Positions 9,140-17,908 are shown, counted from the first letter of the stretch. The stretch is 59,068 bases of DNA from Virgibacillus oceani (GCF_014638995.1 NZ_BMFR01000018.1:1-59068); one strand, 5' to 3'. Notes: generated by a model not told the origin, from the letters alone. Program-made: numbers and translations.

Positions 9140-9226
9140 TACGTTTCGCCTCTTTCATGTTTACAAAACTATTAACCTTACTTTACTAGATATCCTATTA
9201 ATTTCCAATGGCATTTGCAAAATAAA

Positions 9227-9256
9227 AAGCAATAAACCTAAAAAGATTCATTGCTT
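9227..9256 (-). terminator. Terminator of the iron-binding lipoprotein gene
   Basis: Arms AAGCAAT/ATTGCTT followed on the minus strand by a T-rich tract, just after the stop at 9272. Confidence 0.65.
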
Positions 9257-9271
9257 CACATTTATTTGTTA

Positions 9272-10273
9272 TTATTTCTTTTCCAACATAGAATCAATAA
9301 GTTCATTTGCTAAGACCTTTGCGGATAATACTCCGCCAAATACTGGTGTATCTCCTGGAATCTGATGTGTATTTCCTGCTTTTACAAAGCTTAATTCTTC
9401 CCATACAGGATTTCCTTTAAGCTGATTTTCGAAAACATTATCATCACCTTGCACAATATAGAGAAATTGCAGGTTATCTTTCTGGAAATTTTGCAGTGTT
9501 TCCACTCCAGCCTCGCTAAAACCATATTGTTCCACTTTATCTGATTCAAATGCGTTTTCAAATCCTAGTCTGCTCATCACCTGTGCAACAATAGAATTGT
9601 CCGTGTACAATCGTAATACTGGCGAGTTTTGAGTGGTAAATGCCAATGTTGCAATATATTCCGACCCTTTTAAACCGGCATCCTCCACGCGTTGCTTTTG
9701 CTTCTCATAAAATTGGTCAAGGTCATTGATTGCTTTATCAGCCTTTTCCTCTTTATCAACTATTTTTGCAACAGTTTTAAATTCATTCATCATTTCCCCA
9801 TACAGATTTTTCTGCGCTTCTTTGCTGTAAGGTGCAAATGTTACAGTTGGTGCAATTTCTTTTAACTGCTCCAAAATATTCTCATGTCTGAATTTAGCGG
9901 CGATAATCAAATCAGGATCCAAACGGGAAATCGCTTCTAAATTTGGCTCCTGCCGAGTACCGACATCCTGCACACTTTCGGCTAATTCCGGTTCAATATT
10001 TATCCAGTTATTATATTCATCGATGTTTGGAACACCAGCAGGCTGCATCCCTAATGCCAGTAAGTGTTCTGCAAAAAACCACTCCAGAACAACGATATTT
10101 TTCGGTGTCCCCTTAATTTCCTGTTCACCTATTGCATCTTCAATTGTAATCGTCCTGTTTGTTTCGTTGTCATCCTTACTGGCATCGCCCTTTTCATTAT
10201 TGCCAGCGCCCTCCCCACAAGCAGCTAAAAATGACAGGGTGATTAAACTAATCATCAAAATCCATTTCTTCAT
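9272..10273 (-). CDS. Iron(III)-siderophore/citrate ABC transporter substrate-binding lipoprotein
   Basis: Extracytoplasmic binding protein. ATG 10273 follows a GGGGGAAG site. The signal peptide (MKKWILMISLITLSF) ends in lipobox LAAC, so the mature protein is lipid-anchored. The fold is the periplasmic-binding-protein class III (FecB/BtuF type), with segments NIVVLEWFFAEHLLALGM, DPDLIIAAKF and the C-terminal GGVLSAKVLANEL. The sequence resembles Bacillus YhfQ/YfiY-type ferric citrate/hydroxamate receptors. No permease or ATPase genes adjoin. The exporter-like ABC genes nearby are unrelated. A perfect Fur box lies 38 bases upstream of the start, so iron-repressed expression is expected. Confidence 0.9.
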   Translation of the reverse strand: MKKWILMISLITLSFLAACGEGAGNNEKGDASKDDNETNRTITIEDAIGEQEIKGTPKNIVVLEWFFAEHLLALGMQPAGVPNIDEYNNWINIEPELAESVQDVGTRQEPNLEAISRLDPDLIIAAKFRHENILEQLKEIAPTVTFAPYSKEAQKNLYGEMMNEFKTVAKIVDKEEKADKAINDLDQFYEKQKQRVEDAGLKGSEYIATLAFTTQNSPVLRLYTDNSIVAQVMSRLGFENAFESDKVEQYGFSEAGVETLQNFQKDNLQFLYIVQGDDNVFENQLKGNPVWEELSFVKAGNTHQIPGDTPVFGGVLSAKVLANELIDSMLEKK

Positions 10274-10310
10274 ATGTACTTCCCCCAACTTTATTTTTTT
10301 AAAAAACAGT

Positions 10311-10325
10311 TGATAATGATTATCA
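10311..10325. promoter_or_regulatory. Fur box (7-1-7), divergent control site
   Basis: TGATAATGATTATCA is an exact match to the Bacillus 7-1-7 Fur consensus TGATAATNATTATCA. It lies between the divergent siderophore lipoprotein gene and the ferredoxin-NADP reductase gene, so it can control either or both. Confidence 0.93.
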
Positions 10326-10418
10326 GTTTCATTTACAATGTAACTATAATCATATCCGTTTTTAAAGTCAACAGCTTATTAACATAGAATCCTTTGAAAA
10401 ATGAATGGAGTGGGGAAA

Positions 10419-11471
10419 TTGACACAAAATGAATGTTTTGATGTAACGATTATCGGTGGCGGGCCAGCGGGATTGTTTTCAGCTTTTTATAGCGGATTAA
10501 GGGAAATGAAAACGAAAATAATAGAATACCAGCCAGAGCTTGGAGGAAAAGTTCATGTTTACCCGGAAAAAATTATATGGGATGTTGGTGCATTAACACC
10601 GGTATCCGGTTTACAATTAATGAAGCAGCTGGTTCAGCAAGGTCTAACATTCGATCCAGAGGTTGTTTTACAGGAAAAAGTAACGTCGATTTCTAAAAAT
10701 GCGGATGGATTATTCGTTTTAGATACAGCATCTGGGCGAAGGCATTTCTCCAAAACAGTTATTTTGGCAATAGGCGGAGGTATTCTTAATCCAACGAAAA
10801 TCGAGATTGAAGGTGCTGAAAAATTTGAAGTAACGAACCTGCATTACACAGTAAAATCGCTAGCACGTTTCCGCGGAAAAAAAGTAATCATTTCGGGAGG
10901 CGGAAATACGGCAATTGACTGGGCAAATGGGCTTGCTTCAATAGCTGAGAAAGTATATCTTACATATCGGAAGGATCATTTAACTGGACACGAGGCTCAA
11001 ATCTCGAAGGTTCTGAACAGTTCTGTTACGTGTATGCCCAATACAGCTATTACGAGGCTGATTTCGATTGAAAACCATGAATTGATCGAAAAGGTGGAGC
11101 TGACCAACCATGATAGTAAAATGAAAACAGAGGTACCTATTGATGAAGTCATTGTTAACCATGGCTATGATCGTGATATTGGTTTGCTGGATAATAGTGA
11201 AATAGCTGTGGAAAGAATGAATGATTACTTCGTTGCGGGTAACCCAATGAGTGAAACATCGGTTGACGGACTTTTTGCTGCTGGAGACATCCTTCATCAT
11301 GAAGGCAAGCTTCATCTGATTGCTGGTGCATTTCAGGATGCCGCAAATGCTGTAAATAAAGCGAAACAATACTTAGAAGCTGATGCAGAGGTAACAGCCA
11401 TGGTGTCCTCGCATAACGAAATTTTTAACGAGCGCAATCGGGAAGTTATTCAGCAGATGATGAAAATTTGA
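10419..11471 (+). CDS. Ferredoxin/flavodoxin-NADP+ reductase, thioredoxin-reductase-like
   Basis: FAD- and NADPH-binding reductase of the YumC/YcgT type, which supplies electrons to ferredoxin or flavodoxin. The N-terminal FAD motif is TIIGGGPAGLFSAFY, the NADPH motif VIISGGGNTAIDWA, and the C-terminal FAD segment LFAAGDILHHEGKLHLIAGAF. No redox CxxC is present, which separates it from true thioredoxin reductase. TTG 10419 follows GGAGTGGGG. The alternative ATG at 10401 has no ribosome site. It shares the Fur box region with the divergent iron-uptake gene. An iron-linked role, perhaps reducing siderophore iron, is an inference. Confidence 0.9.
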   Translation: MTQNECFDVTIIGGGPAGLFSAFYSGLREMKTKIIEYQPELGGKVHVYPEKIIWDVGALTPVSGLQLMKQLVQQGLTFDPEVVLQEKVTSISKNADGLFVLDTASGRRHFSKTVILAIGGGILNPTKIEIEGAEKFEVTNLHYTVKSLARFRGKKVIISGGGNTAIDWANGLASIAEKVYLTYRKDHLTGHEAQISKVLNSSVTCMPNTAITRLISIENHELIEKVELTNHDSKMKTEVPIDEVIVNHGYDRDIGLLDNSEIAVERMNDYFVAGNPMSETSVDGLFAAGDILHHEGKLHLIAGAFQDAANAVNKAKQYLEADAEVTAMVSSHNEIFNERNREVIQQMMKI

Positions 11472-11477
11472 ATGGAT

Positions 11478-11525
11478 AAATCCCAAGTTTAGACCACAAA
11501 TGGTTTACCTTGGGATTTTTTTTGA
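11478..11525 (+). terminator. Terminator after ferredoxin-NADP reductase gene
   Basis: Arms AAATCCCAAG/CTTGGGATTT, with a run of T following on the plus strand. It also separates the gene from converging panF. Confidence 0.92.
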
Positions 11526-11551
11526 AGATAATAGAATAGTATATTTCCTCT

Positions 11552-13015
11552 TCAAGCCCCTATTTTCCGATGTGGAAAAACATAGGCTTTCTGTTTTAAT
11601 AGCAAACTGACAGCTACGAACACGATTAGTGATAGAATAACAGGGATAGTCACGGTATGAACACCAAATAGGTTTCCATATGCCTCATTATAAAAATGTA
11701 TGCCAATATAGGCACCTATCCCAGTAATCATGGAAGCAATTGCACCATATTTATTAGCAAATTTCCAGTAAAGTCCCAATACAATTGGCCAGATAAATGC
11801 TGCCTCCAACCCGCCAAATGCAAACAAATTCAAAAAGATTAACAGCTCTGGCGGATTGATTGCTAAGATAAATGCCACAATCCCTACAATTGCTGTAACA
11901 CCCATACTCACATTTTTCACATGGCTATGTGAGGCATTTGGTTTCATATAGTTTAAATAAACATCCTTCACAACAGACGAACTGACCATTAATAATAACG
12001 AATCTACCGTTGACATCATGGCAGCAAGCGGAGCCGCCAGCACAATTCCAGCTAGCCATGATGGCAAAACATCCAACGCAACAAGCGGAATAACCCTATC
12101 CGCCACTTCAATACCAGGTAAAACCGGTCTTGCGAAAACACCAATTAAATGCATATTCAGCATGATAAATCCAACAACAATTGTGCCTATAATCAGTGCG
12201 CGGTGCATCGATTTGGAATCCCGATAAGACATAGCCCTTACCGCCACTTGGGGCAATGCGACTACACCAACTCCTACTAGTATCCAAAAGGACGATACAT
12301 ATAACGATGACAATTGCCCGTCCTGCCCATATGGTGTGACAAGGTTGGGGTTTTCAGCTATCAAATCAGAAAAAATAGCAGATACCCCACCACCCGCAAC
12401 CACAATGGCAATCAGCAAAATTAACGTACCTGTGAACATGACAACGCCCTGAATCGTATCAGTTAAGGCAACAGCCCGGAATCCGCCAATAATTACATAG
12501 ATTAATACAGAAACAGTAAAAATAAACAGTGCCGATGTATAGGATATGCCTGTTACCGTTTGAATAAGATACGCACCGCCAACCCATTGTGCCGCCATAG
12601 CAGAAAACAGAAAAACGATAATACTTAACGCTGAAAGCAGGACAACGGACTTGCTCTGATACCTTTCCTTCAAAAAATCAATCAGTGTAATAGCGTTATA
12701 GCGTCTTGTCACAATCGCAAATTTCTTACCAAGTATTAGTAATACAAAGTACCCTGTCGCAACCTGCGTCATGGCAAGCAAGACCCAGCCAAGTCCGATT
12801 GAATATGCCGCACCTGGTCCCCCGAGAAAACTTGACGCACTTCCATATGTGGCAACCATCGTCATTGCCAGAACAAGACCGCCTAATTCCCGGTTTCCTA
12901 TAAAATAGTCACTGATAAATGATGCTGAACCTGACATTTTTCGATTCGACCAAATTCCTGCCAGAAATACGATAACAAGAAAAATGAATAACGGAATGAC
13001 AACACCCCAGTTCAT
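11552..13015 (-). CDS. panF: Sodium/pantothenate symporter PanF
   Basis: Sodium:solute symporter (SSS) family, 487 aa, about 13 membrane helices. It follows E. coli PanF through diagnostic stretches: YFIGNRELGGLVLAMTMVAT, SSFLGGPGAAY, GLGWVLLAMTQ, YNAITLIDFLKERYQS and the C-terminal FAFGGLEAAF. It imports pantothenate for CoA synthesis using the sodium gradient. Translationally coupled to the small membrane gene upstream (ATGA overlap of 4 bases), the usual YhdT-PanF arrangement. Confidence 0.92.
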   Translation of the reverse strand: MNWGVVIPLFIFLVIVFLAGIWSNRKMSGSASFISDYFIGNRELGGLVLAMTMVATYGSASSFLGGPGAAYSIGLGWVLLAMTQVATGYFVLLILGKKFAIVTRRYNAITLIDFLKERYQSKSVVLLSALSIIVFLFSAMAAQWVGGAYLIQTVTGISYTSALFIFTVSVLIYVIIGGFRAVALTDTIQGVVMFTGTLILLIAIVVAGGGVSAIFSDLIAENPNLVTPYGQDGQLSSLYVSSFWILVGVGVVALPQVAVRAMSYRDSKSMHRALIIGTIVVGFIMLNMHLIGVFARPVLPGIEVADRVIPLVALDVLPSWLAGIVLAAPLAAMMSTVDSLLLMVSSSVVKDVYLNYMKPNASHSHVKNVSMGVTAIVGIVAFILAINPPELLIFLNLFAFGGLEAAFIWPIVLGLYWKFANKYGAIASMITGIGAYIGIHFYNEAYGNLFGVHTVTIPVILSLIVFVAVSLLLKQKAYVFPHRKIGA

Positions 13016-13308
13016 ACCGAATCCACCTCGTCTTCCTCCCCATCATCCGTGAACGGCATTTCTTTTAATACAAATTTCACGACAACAGCAACTAGTACTG
13101 CCATTACAATAAATCCGACAATACAGCTGTAAAAGAACCACGCTGGAAAACCGAATATATATGTATACTCCTCAGGGGATTTAGAACCCATTCCATAGGC
13201 AAATCCATACCACCATAGGATATTGAACGCTGCCAATAAACAGCCAATGATTGCTTCCCGATTTGCAATGGAAAACCGCCGATCAGGTTTTATCTTTTTA
13301 TCTTTCAT
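13012..13308 (-). CDS. YhdT/DUF997 small membrane protein
   Basis: 98 aa with two predicted membrane helices (residues about 20-42 and 55-82) and a conserved WWYGFAYGMGSKSPEEYTYIFGFPAW-like loop typical of DUF997 (YhdT). Its gene precedes and overlaps panF by 4 bases, as in many bacteria, and it is thought to assist the symporter. GGAGGG precedes the ATG. The acidic C-tail (DDGEEDEVDSV) is notable. Confidence 0.88.
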   Translation of the reverse strand: MKDKKIKPDRRFSIANREAIIGCLLAAFNILWWYGFAYGMGSKSPEEYTYIFGFPAWFFYSCIVGFIVMAVLVAVVVKFVLKEMPFTDDGEEDEVDSV

Positions 13309-13445
13309 TTCAATGTTCTCCCTCCATTTAAAAAGAGATTTCTATATTAACACATTTTGTTATATGTACAGAACATTTATAATTTACTTTACATAGTATA
13401 ATACACACTGCGTCATGAGACATTCAACTATTTAAAACAAAAAAA

Positions 13446-13475
13446 TTCCCTGTCTTATATTAAGTGACAGAGAAT
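13446..13475 (-). terminator. Terminator of the small WYL-like gene
   Basis: Minus-strand hairpin with arms TTCTCTGTC and GACAGGGAA followed by a run of about eight T. Confidence 0.85.
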
Positions 13476-13506
13476 CATCTGTTTTACTATATACATTTAT
13501 AACCTG

Positions 13507-13722
13507 CTATGCCCCTAAACGCTTCCTAACCGATCCTGCAGATAGAATATTATCCAGTTTAAATGTTCGCACTTCCTTCTTAGAAAAACAATAAGCAAGA
13601 ACCGTGTCATCTTTTACCCTAATTACCTTAATGACTCGCTGTGAAAGCTGGTTATGATCAGACAGGTAAATAATTTCAAGTTTTTGATTGGTTTCAACCG
13701 AATTTACGAGTAATCGCTTCAT
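13507..13722 (-). CDS. Small WYL-domain-like protein, 71 aa
   Basis: ATG 13722 follows GGAGGT. The product (MKRLLVNSVETNQKLEIIYL ... RVIKVIRVKDDTVLAYCFSKKEVRTFKLDNI) looks like a lone WYL-type ligand-binding barrel, the domain that usually follows an HTH in regulators. Here there is no HTH. Such mini-WYL proteins occur in Bacillaceae with no known role. Confidence 0.7.
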   Translation of the reverse strand: MKRLLVNSVETNQKLEIIYLSDHNQLSQRVIKVIRVKDDTVLAYCFSKKEVRTFKLDNILSAGSVRKRLGA

Positions 13723-13826
13723 GTGGAATACCTCCATTCGGAACGTTTGTTCGTATTATATCACAAAGTTTTTATAACATACAATATACTATATACTATA
13801 TATGGTAAATAGTATTAATTTATGCT

Positions 13827-14093
13827 TTATGTGTCATCTTCTTCCTCATTATTTCCTTCTTCCTCCCCGTCAATATCGTCCAGATCAAGCCAGGAAAGCA
13901 TTTCACGTACAACCGTATTTATTTTCTCATCAACCATATCATCTCCATACTTTTTCTTTGCACGCTCAATATTTTCAATAACATCATCACCAAAATGGAT
14001 AATCGGATCATCACGTTCAAGGTTATTAAATAGGTCAAGAATTTCATCCAATGCCTTATCAAACCGCTTTGTTTCTAATTCCGTTGCTTTCAT
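13827..14093 (-). CDS. mstX: Mistic (MstX) homologue
   Basis: About 88 aa and strongly acidic. The middle aligns by eye with B. subtilis Mistic, the protein that inserts into membranes without the Sec machinery: NNLERDDPIIHFGDDV against Mistic's NESEIDEPLIQLDDD, then AKKKYGDDMVDEKINTVVRE against ARDMYGQEKLNEKLNTIIKQ. There is no classical hydrophobic helix, as in Mistic. The C-tail is a run of Glu/Asp (DGEEEGNNEEEDD). In B. subtilis mstX overlaps the potassium channel gene yugO. No channel gene is present here, so this copy is uncoupled. AGGTG precedes ATG 14093. A GTG at 14102 is possible. Confidence 0.8.
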   Translation of the reverse strand: MKATELETKRFDKALDEILDLFNNLERDDPIIHFGDDVIENIERAKKKYGDDMVDEKINTVVREMLSWLDLDDIDGEEEGNNEEEDDT

Positions 14094-14179
14094 TTTCATC
14101 ACCTGCTATTAGCGTATCCATATTTTCATACGTTAACCGATAAATTTTTTATAAATATTCCTTTGAAAGAATATTCCTT

Positions 14180-14530
14180 ATGGTGTATATTAGATACATG
14201 AAAATAATTAGAGTTCTTTCCGAGCCAAACAGATTACACATTGTCGAATTATTGCGCGATGGACCACTCACTGTGGGAGAAATCGCAGCTAAACTTGGGA
14301 TGCGTCAGCCCCAAGCCTCTAAACATTTGCGTGTACTTAGTGATGCCGGGCTCGTTGAAGTGCATCCAAGCGCCAATCGACGTTTCTACAAGTTACGGTC
14401 TGAGCCATTCAAAGAGCTTGACACGTGGTTAAATTCATTCCGTTCCATTTGGGAAGATCGATTCGATCGTTTGGATGATTATCTTCATGACATACAACAG
14501 CAGGAAAAAAATCAAAGCAGCAAGAAGTAG
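14180..14530 (+). CDS. ArsR-family transcriptional regulator
   Basis: Winged-helix repressor of 116 aa: EPNRLHIVELLRDGPLTVGE, recognition region LGMRQPQASKHLRVLSDAGL and wing VEVHPSANRRFYKL. No metal-binding Cys pair is visible. It is followed after 79 bases by an SRPBCC gene. This two-gene arrangement is common, with the regulator controlling the lipid-binding-fold protein. Confidence 0.9.
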   Translation: MVYIRYMKIIRVLSEPNRLHIVELLRDGPLTVGEIAAKLGMRQPQASKHLRVLSDAGLVEVHPSANRRFYKLRSEPFKELDTWLNSFRSIWEDRFDRLDDYLHDIQQQEKNQSSKK

Positions 14531-14609
14531 TTCCATATTTCACTTATAAAAAGGAGGATCGTTCGGTATTAAATCGTTAAATAAATAATTTTTTAGGAGG
14601 AGTTTTAAA

Positions 14610-15134
14610 ATGACTGAAAACAACACTACAAGCAAGGTGACATCTTATGCTGAAGGCAGAGACCTGATTATGGAGCGCACATTTGATGCTCCAAGGGAAT
14701 TAGTATTTAAGGTGTTTACAGAACCAGAGCATCTGGAACAATGGTGGGGACCAGAAGGATGGCAGACAACAGTTAAAAAGTTTGAATTAAAGCCAGACGG
14801 CATATGGCACTATTGCATGCGCTGCGAGGATAAGGACCAAGGGGATTTCTATGGTCAGGAATCATGGGGCAAATCTGTCTATCATGAAATTGTGGAACCT
14901 GAAAAAATTGTCTATACCGATATGTTCTCTGACGCGGAAGGAAATACGAACGAGAATATGCCAGGAATTAAAATTACAATGACTTTTATTGAACAGTCAG
15001 GAAAGACAAAAATTGTAACACGTTCAGAATTCCCTTCAGAAGAAGATCTTAAAAAAATTATGGAAATGGGAGTTGTTGAAGGTACAGCCTCCCAGTATGA
15101 ATGTCTTGATGATTATTTGAAAGAAATACAGTAA
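14610..15134 (+). CDS. SRPBCC (AHSA1-like) domain protein
   Basis: 174 aa START/Bet v1-like fold: MERTFDAPRELVFKVFTEPEHLEQWWGPEGW, then TVKKFELKPDGIWHYCM, MTFIEQSGKTKIV and the C-terminal YECLDDYLKEI. The family binds hydrophobic ligands; no reaction is established. AGGAGG precedes the ATG. Probably in one operon with the ArsR regulator just upstream. Confidence 0.88.
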   Translation: MTENNTTSKVTSYAEGRDLIMERTFDAPRELVFKVFTEPEHLEQWWGPEGWQTTVKKFELKPDGIWHYCMRCEDKDQGDFYGQESWGKSVYHEIVEPEKIVYTDMFSDAEGNTNENMPGIKITMTFIEQSGKTKIVTRSEFPSEEDLKKIMEMGVVEGTASQYECLDDYLKEIQ

Positions 15135-15146
15135 AAGGAACAATGG

Positions 15147-15173
15147 CCCATTCTCTAAAGGATGGGCTTTTCA
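15147..15173 (+). terminator. Terminator after the SRPBCC gene
   Basis: Arms GCCCAT/ATGGGC followed by TTTTC on the plus strand. Confidence 0.8.
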
Positions 15174-15175
15174 TA

Positions 15176-15490
15176 TTATCCCTCTTTTAAACCCTTTCCA
15201 CCTATTGGGGATATGGTACTGATTCTTTCCGTTCCAGCTATTATCGGTTTGGCATGTTGAATTAATGTCTGTGTTGCTTCCAGTGATAATGAGGCCTGAT
15301 GTGCTTTTTCATCACTCCATACTTCATAAACATAAACCGAGTCAGGATCGGTATTATCTATACTTACAACATATAATTCACATTCATTTATTTCCTCCAT
15401 AGCTTTCGACGCCTCAACCAATATTTCTACTAAAGTATCACGTTTTCCATCAGCAGCAGTAAATTTGCCATACAAACCGAATTTAGTCAC
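15176..15490 (-). CDS. Antibiotic-biosynthesis-monooxygenase (ABM/YgiN) domain protein
   Basis: 104 aa dimeric ferredoxin-like fold: KFGLYGKFTAADGKRDTLVE, CELYVVSIDNTDPDSVYVYEVWSDEKAHQASL, with the LIQHAKPII tail. Homologues oxidise quinols or degrade haem, but most small ABM proteins have no assigned substrate. GTG 15490 follows AAGGGTGA; an upstream TTG is also possible. Converges on the SRPBCC gene. Confidence 0.85.
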   Translation of the reverse strand: MTKFGLYGKFTAADGKRDTLVEILVEASKAMEEINECELYVVSIDNTDPDSVYVYEVWSDEKAHQASLSLEATQTLIQHAKPIIAGTERISTISPIGGKGLKEG

Positions 15491-15608
15491 CAGCAATCAC
15501 CCTTACGTAATTTTTTTTACACTATTTAGTAATTTGACATTATCTTTAATAATCCTTTATTTTTAATAATATGTAAAGCCTGCACACTACTGCACAGGCT
15601 ATGGGCAT

Positions 15609-15923
15609 CTAAAAACTCTCCAAATTGTCCAGGTTGTTCTCCTTCACACCATCCGGTTCACTGCGAATAATATCCCTGCCATACTTATGAAACACATCCA
15701 CATGTGCCAGCTTGCCAGCTTTTGCTTCATCCAAGGCCGTCACATAGTCCAGTTCCCTGCCGCTTTCCGTTTTTAAAGCAATGATATCACCATCATCATT
15801 TTTTCGTACAGCAACAATCTGTTCTTTTCCTTGTGCAGCCGCATTTTCTACCTCCGACTGTGCTTGACTTTCACCTTGATTCTTATAATCATTATAAATT
15901 TCCTCAAAGTTTTTATTATCCAT
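15609..15923 (-). CDS. DUF3892 protein
   Basis: 104 aa, ATG 15923 behind GGGAGGTG. The C-terminal half (EQIVAVRKNDDGDIIALKTESGREL ... YVTALDEAKAGKLAHVDVFHKYGRDIIRS) is the DUF3892 signature: predicted small beta-rich domain of unknown function, common in Bacillaceae. The N-terminal 30 residues are hydrophilic and Gln/Glu-rich. It starts 50 bases after the YkgJ-like gene stop, so it may be read through from that operon, but it has its own strong ribosome site. Confidence 0.85.
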   Translation of the reverse strand: MDNKNFEEIYNDYKNQGESQAQSEVENAAAQGKEQIVAVRKNDDGDIIALKTESGRELDYVTALDEAKAGKLAHVDVFHKYGRDIIRSEPDGVKENNLDNLESF

Positions 15924-15973
15924 AAAAAAACACCTCCCAAACATATGTTTAGTATGTTCGGAAGATGCGGTAT

Positions 15974-16711
15974 TTATGTGATGCGTTCGTAACTCCTGAA
16001 CCAATTTGGCAAATAATCATGCCTGTAGATATCATCCGGATAATGGATAAAAGCTGTATCACCCTGATCATATAGGAATTGAACAAATTCATTTAACGCT
16101 CCCATATATTCTCGATACAAAAACTCAAAGCTGATGGTTTCCTTTGGCATTGGATTTTGCTCACAAACCTTGGGATCCGTATAATTAACATATGTCCGGC
16201 ATGGGATTGGACGAATTTCATAGGCCATGCATTGATTCGTTTCCGTATTTAACATGATACACGGAACTTGACTCATCTTATAGGTATATTTGAAGTCACC
16301 ATCCGCCTCAAAGTCTAAAGCTGTAATCTGATCCAGTTTCTCGCCATATTGTTCAAAGTACTTTGTAAAATGTGCCTGTAATTCTTCCCTTCTTTCATCT
16401 GGAAAATTCTTAATTGCCTTTTTCATTAATTTTGCTTCCATCTCATTTATGATAATGGGAAAATAACAGCAAAAAGCACAGCCTAAACCACAGGTGGGCT
16501 TCATATCTACTGCAGCTTCCATTCCAGAAATCTCATCGCTTACTATCTGTAATAACTCTGAAAAACTAGCTACCAGCTTTTTTTCAATGGAAACTTCGCT
16601 GTCTGCCCACTTTTCTGCAATCTGAAAAAACTTTTCCTCATCTATTTGATATACTTCATTTAATTGTTCACACTTGTTTTGAATTTCTTCAAAGCTTAGA
16701 AAATTCCCCAC
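15974..16711 (-). CDS. YkgJ-family CxxxCxxCC cysteine-cluster protein
   Basis: 245 aa. Cysteines C74, C78, C81 and C82 (CGLGCAFCC) form the family motif. More Cys follow in QVPCIML, NQCMAYEIRPIPCRTY and KVCEQN. The family (UPF0153) is thought to hold an iron-sulfur or zinc centre; no single reaction is established. GTG 16711 follows GGAG and lies 12 bases after the M50 peptidase stop, so the two are cotranscribed. The N-terminal 70 residues are an added helical region absent from the shortest family members. In this setting it is a candidate modifying enzyme for the 22-aa peptide encoded upstream. That role is inferred from gene order only. Confidence 0.85.
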   Translation of the reverse strand: MGNFLSFEEIQNKCEQLNEVYQIDEEKFFQIAEKWADSEVSIEKKLVASFSELLQIVSDEISGMEAAVDMKPTCGLGCAFCCYFPIIINEMEAKLMKKAIKNFPDERREELQAHFTKYFEQYGEKLDQITALDFEADGDFKYTYKMSQVPCIMLNTETNQCMAYEIRPIPCRTYVNYTDPKVCEQNPMPKETISFEFLYREYMGALNEFVQFLYDQGDTAFIHYPDDIYRHDYLPNWFRSYERIT

Positions 16712-16723
16712 TGCAAAAGCTCC

Positions 16724-17908
16724 CTACAATGAATTGTTAACACGGTTTTTCCACTTAGAATAACATAATAACCCTATAATTACGATGGTTTGCCCAAGAA
16801 AAACGATCGCATCCCAGAAGTAAGGATTTCCAACAGGATGCAGTAATTCCGGCAGTGTTTTGGAATATGCATAAAAAGCCTGTGGTACAAAATAAACAAT
16901 GAATAACCCAAACGTTAACAGTACTCCACAAATATAAAACACACTATACAGCCGAACAAATTTCGCCTCATTCTCAAATATCTCAGTCGTCTGATCTGTT
17001 TTCATAAATGGAATCCACCTGCACAGAAATTGTTTTCCGTTTTCCATAAGATTATAGCACCCTGTCACATTTTCACAAAGATAGTAAAGATCTGTTTTCA
17101 TGTAAAAGCAGCATTGGTAAACCGTTTTGATACTAATATCAAGGATAACGATTCCCGCTACTCCTGCAAAAAGTGTATCACCTGCAGGCAAAAACGTTTT
17201 AACGCTAAATGCCAGAAATAGTATCAGCTGGTCGAAACAAATACCAGCTAAATATAACACATTCCGTTGTTTCGGCTGCAATTTCCACGCTGTCGACAAA
17301 TCCGTTTCAAATACAACCAAAAACAGGCGGTTGCCAATATCCAGCTTTGCAGGCAACCCATATGAACGAACAGCCAAAATATGTCCGAATTCGTGAAACA
17401 ATATTAAAGACAACGTGATCACTGTATATGTAAGGACATTCAGCATCATCGCATCAAACAAAAATAAGTCTTGATACGATGGAAATAATTGCGGATTGAC
17501 GATAACCAAAAGAATGTTTAGGCATATGAGAGCGATAAAAAATTTGGTGGTTACTTTATTGAAAATGACGCGTGCTGCTTTAGTTGGAATCCAAGTAAAA
17601 CCGCTGGGAGATTGACTTTTTTTCTTGACCTGTATCTGTTCACCATCGACAGCTTTAACTAGACCCAAATCAAGCAGCTGTTCAGCGAAATCTATTAGGT
17701 TCACATCTTCATCTGGATACGTACACTTCAATTTCTGCTCAATGTACTCAAGTGTCTTCCCACTATTTATTAATTGAATAGCATCAACACAAATCTTGGG
17801 CATTTCAAAAAAATCACCAGAAAGGGTCTCTTCTACTATGTAGTGTTTTTTATCTTGACGGATTGTTAGAGGGTATAAAATTAGTTGAGATTTTAAAGAT
17901 AGATTCAT
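16724..17908 (-). CDS. PqqD-like domain fused to M50 membrane metallopeptidase
   Basis: 394 aa from ATG 17908 (GGTGGTG site). Residues 1-85 resemble a PqqD-type peptide-recognition domain (YPLTIRQDKKHYIVEE, MPKICVDAIQLINSGKTLEYI, FAEQLLDLGLV). About six to eight membrane helices follow. Zinc motif HEFGH at 172-176 and the second-motif Asp in MKTDLYYLCENVTGCYNL near 273 define a site-2-protease-like M50 enzyme. YydH of the B. subtilis epipeptide locus has similar architecture. A PqqD fold fused to a peptidase is typical of ribosomal-peptide maturation, where it grips the precursor leader. The gene follows the tiny peptide gene across an 11-bp hairpin and precedes the YkgJ protein. Substrate unproven. 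Confidence 0.85.
   Translation of the reverse strand: MNLSLKSQLILYPLTIRQDKKHYIVEETLSGDFFEMPKICVDAIQLINSGKTLEYIEQKLKCTYPDEDVNLIDFAEQLLDLGLVKAVDGEQIQVKKKSQSPSGFTWIPTKAARVIFNKVTTKFFIALICLNILLVIVNPQLFPSYQDLFLFDAMMLNVLTYTVITLSLILFHEFGHILAVRSYGLPAKLDIGNRLFLVVFETDLSTAWKLQPKQRNVLYLAGICFDQLILFLAFSVKTFLPAGDTLFAGVAGIVILDISIKTVYQCCFYMKTDLYYLCENVTGCYNLMENGKQFLCRWIPFMKTDQTTEIFENEAKFVRLYSVFYICGVLLTFGLFIVYFVPQAFYAYSKTLPELLHPVGNPYFWDAIVFLGQTIVIIGLLCYSKWKNRVNNSL

Noticed and set aside
15576..15600. Hairpin AGCCTG/CAGGCT as terminator of the ABM gene
   Set aside because: Only six paired bases, interrupted, and no T-tract. Too weak to call.
17030..17418. Overlapping plus-strand frames inside the M50 peptidase gene
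   Set aside because: They are mirror frames of a well-supported membrane protein and have no ribosome sites.
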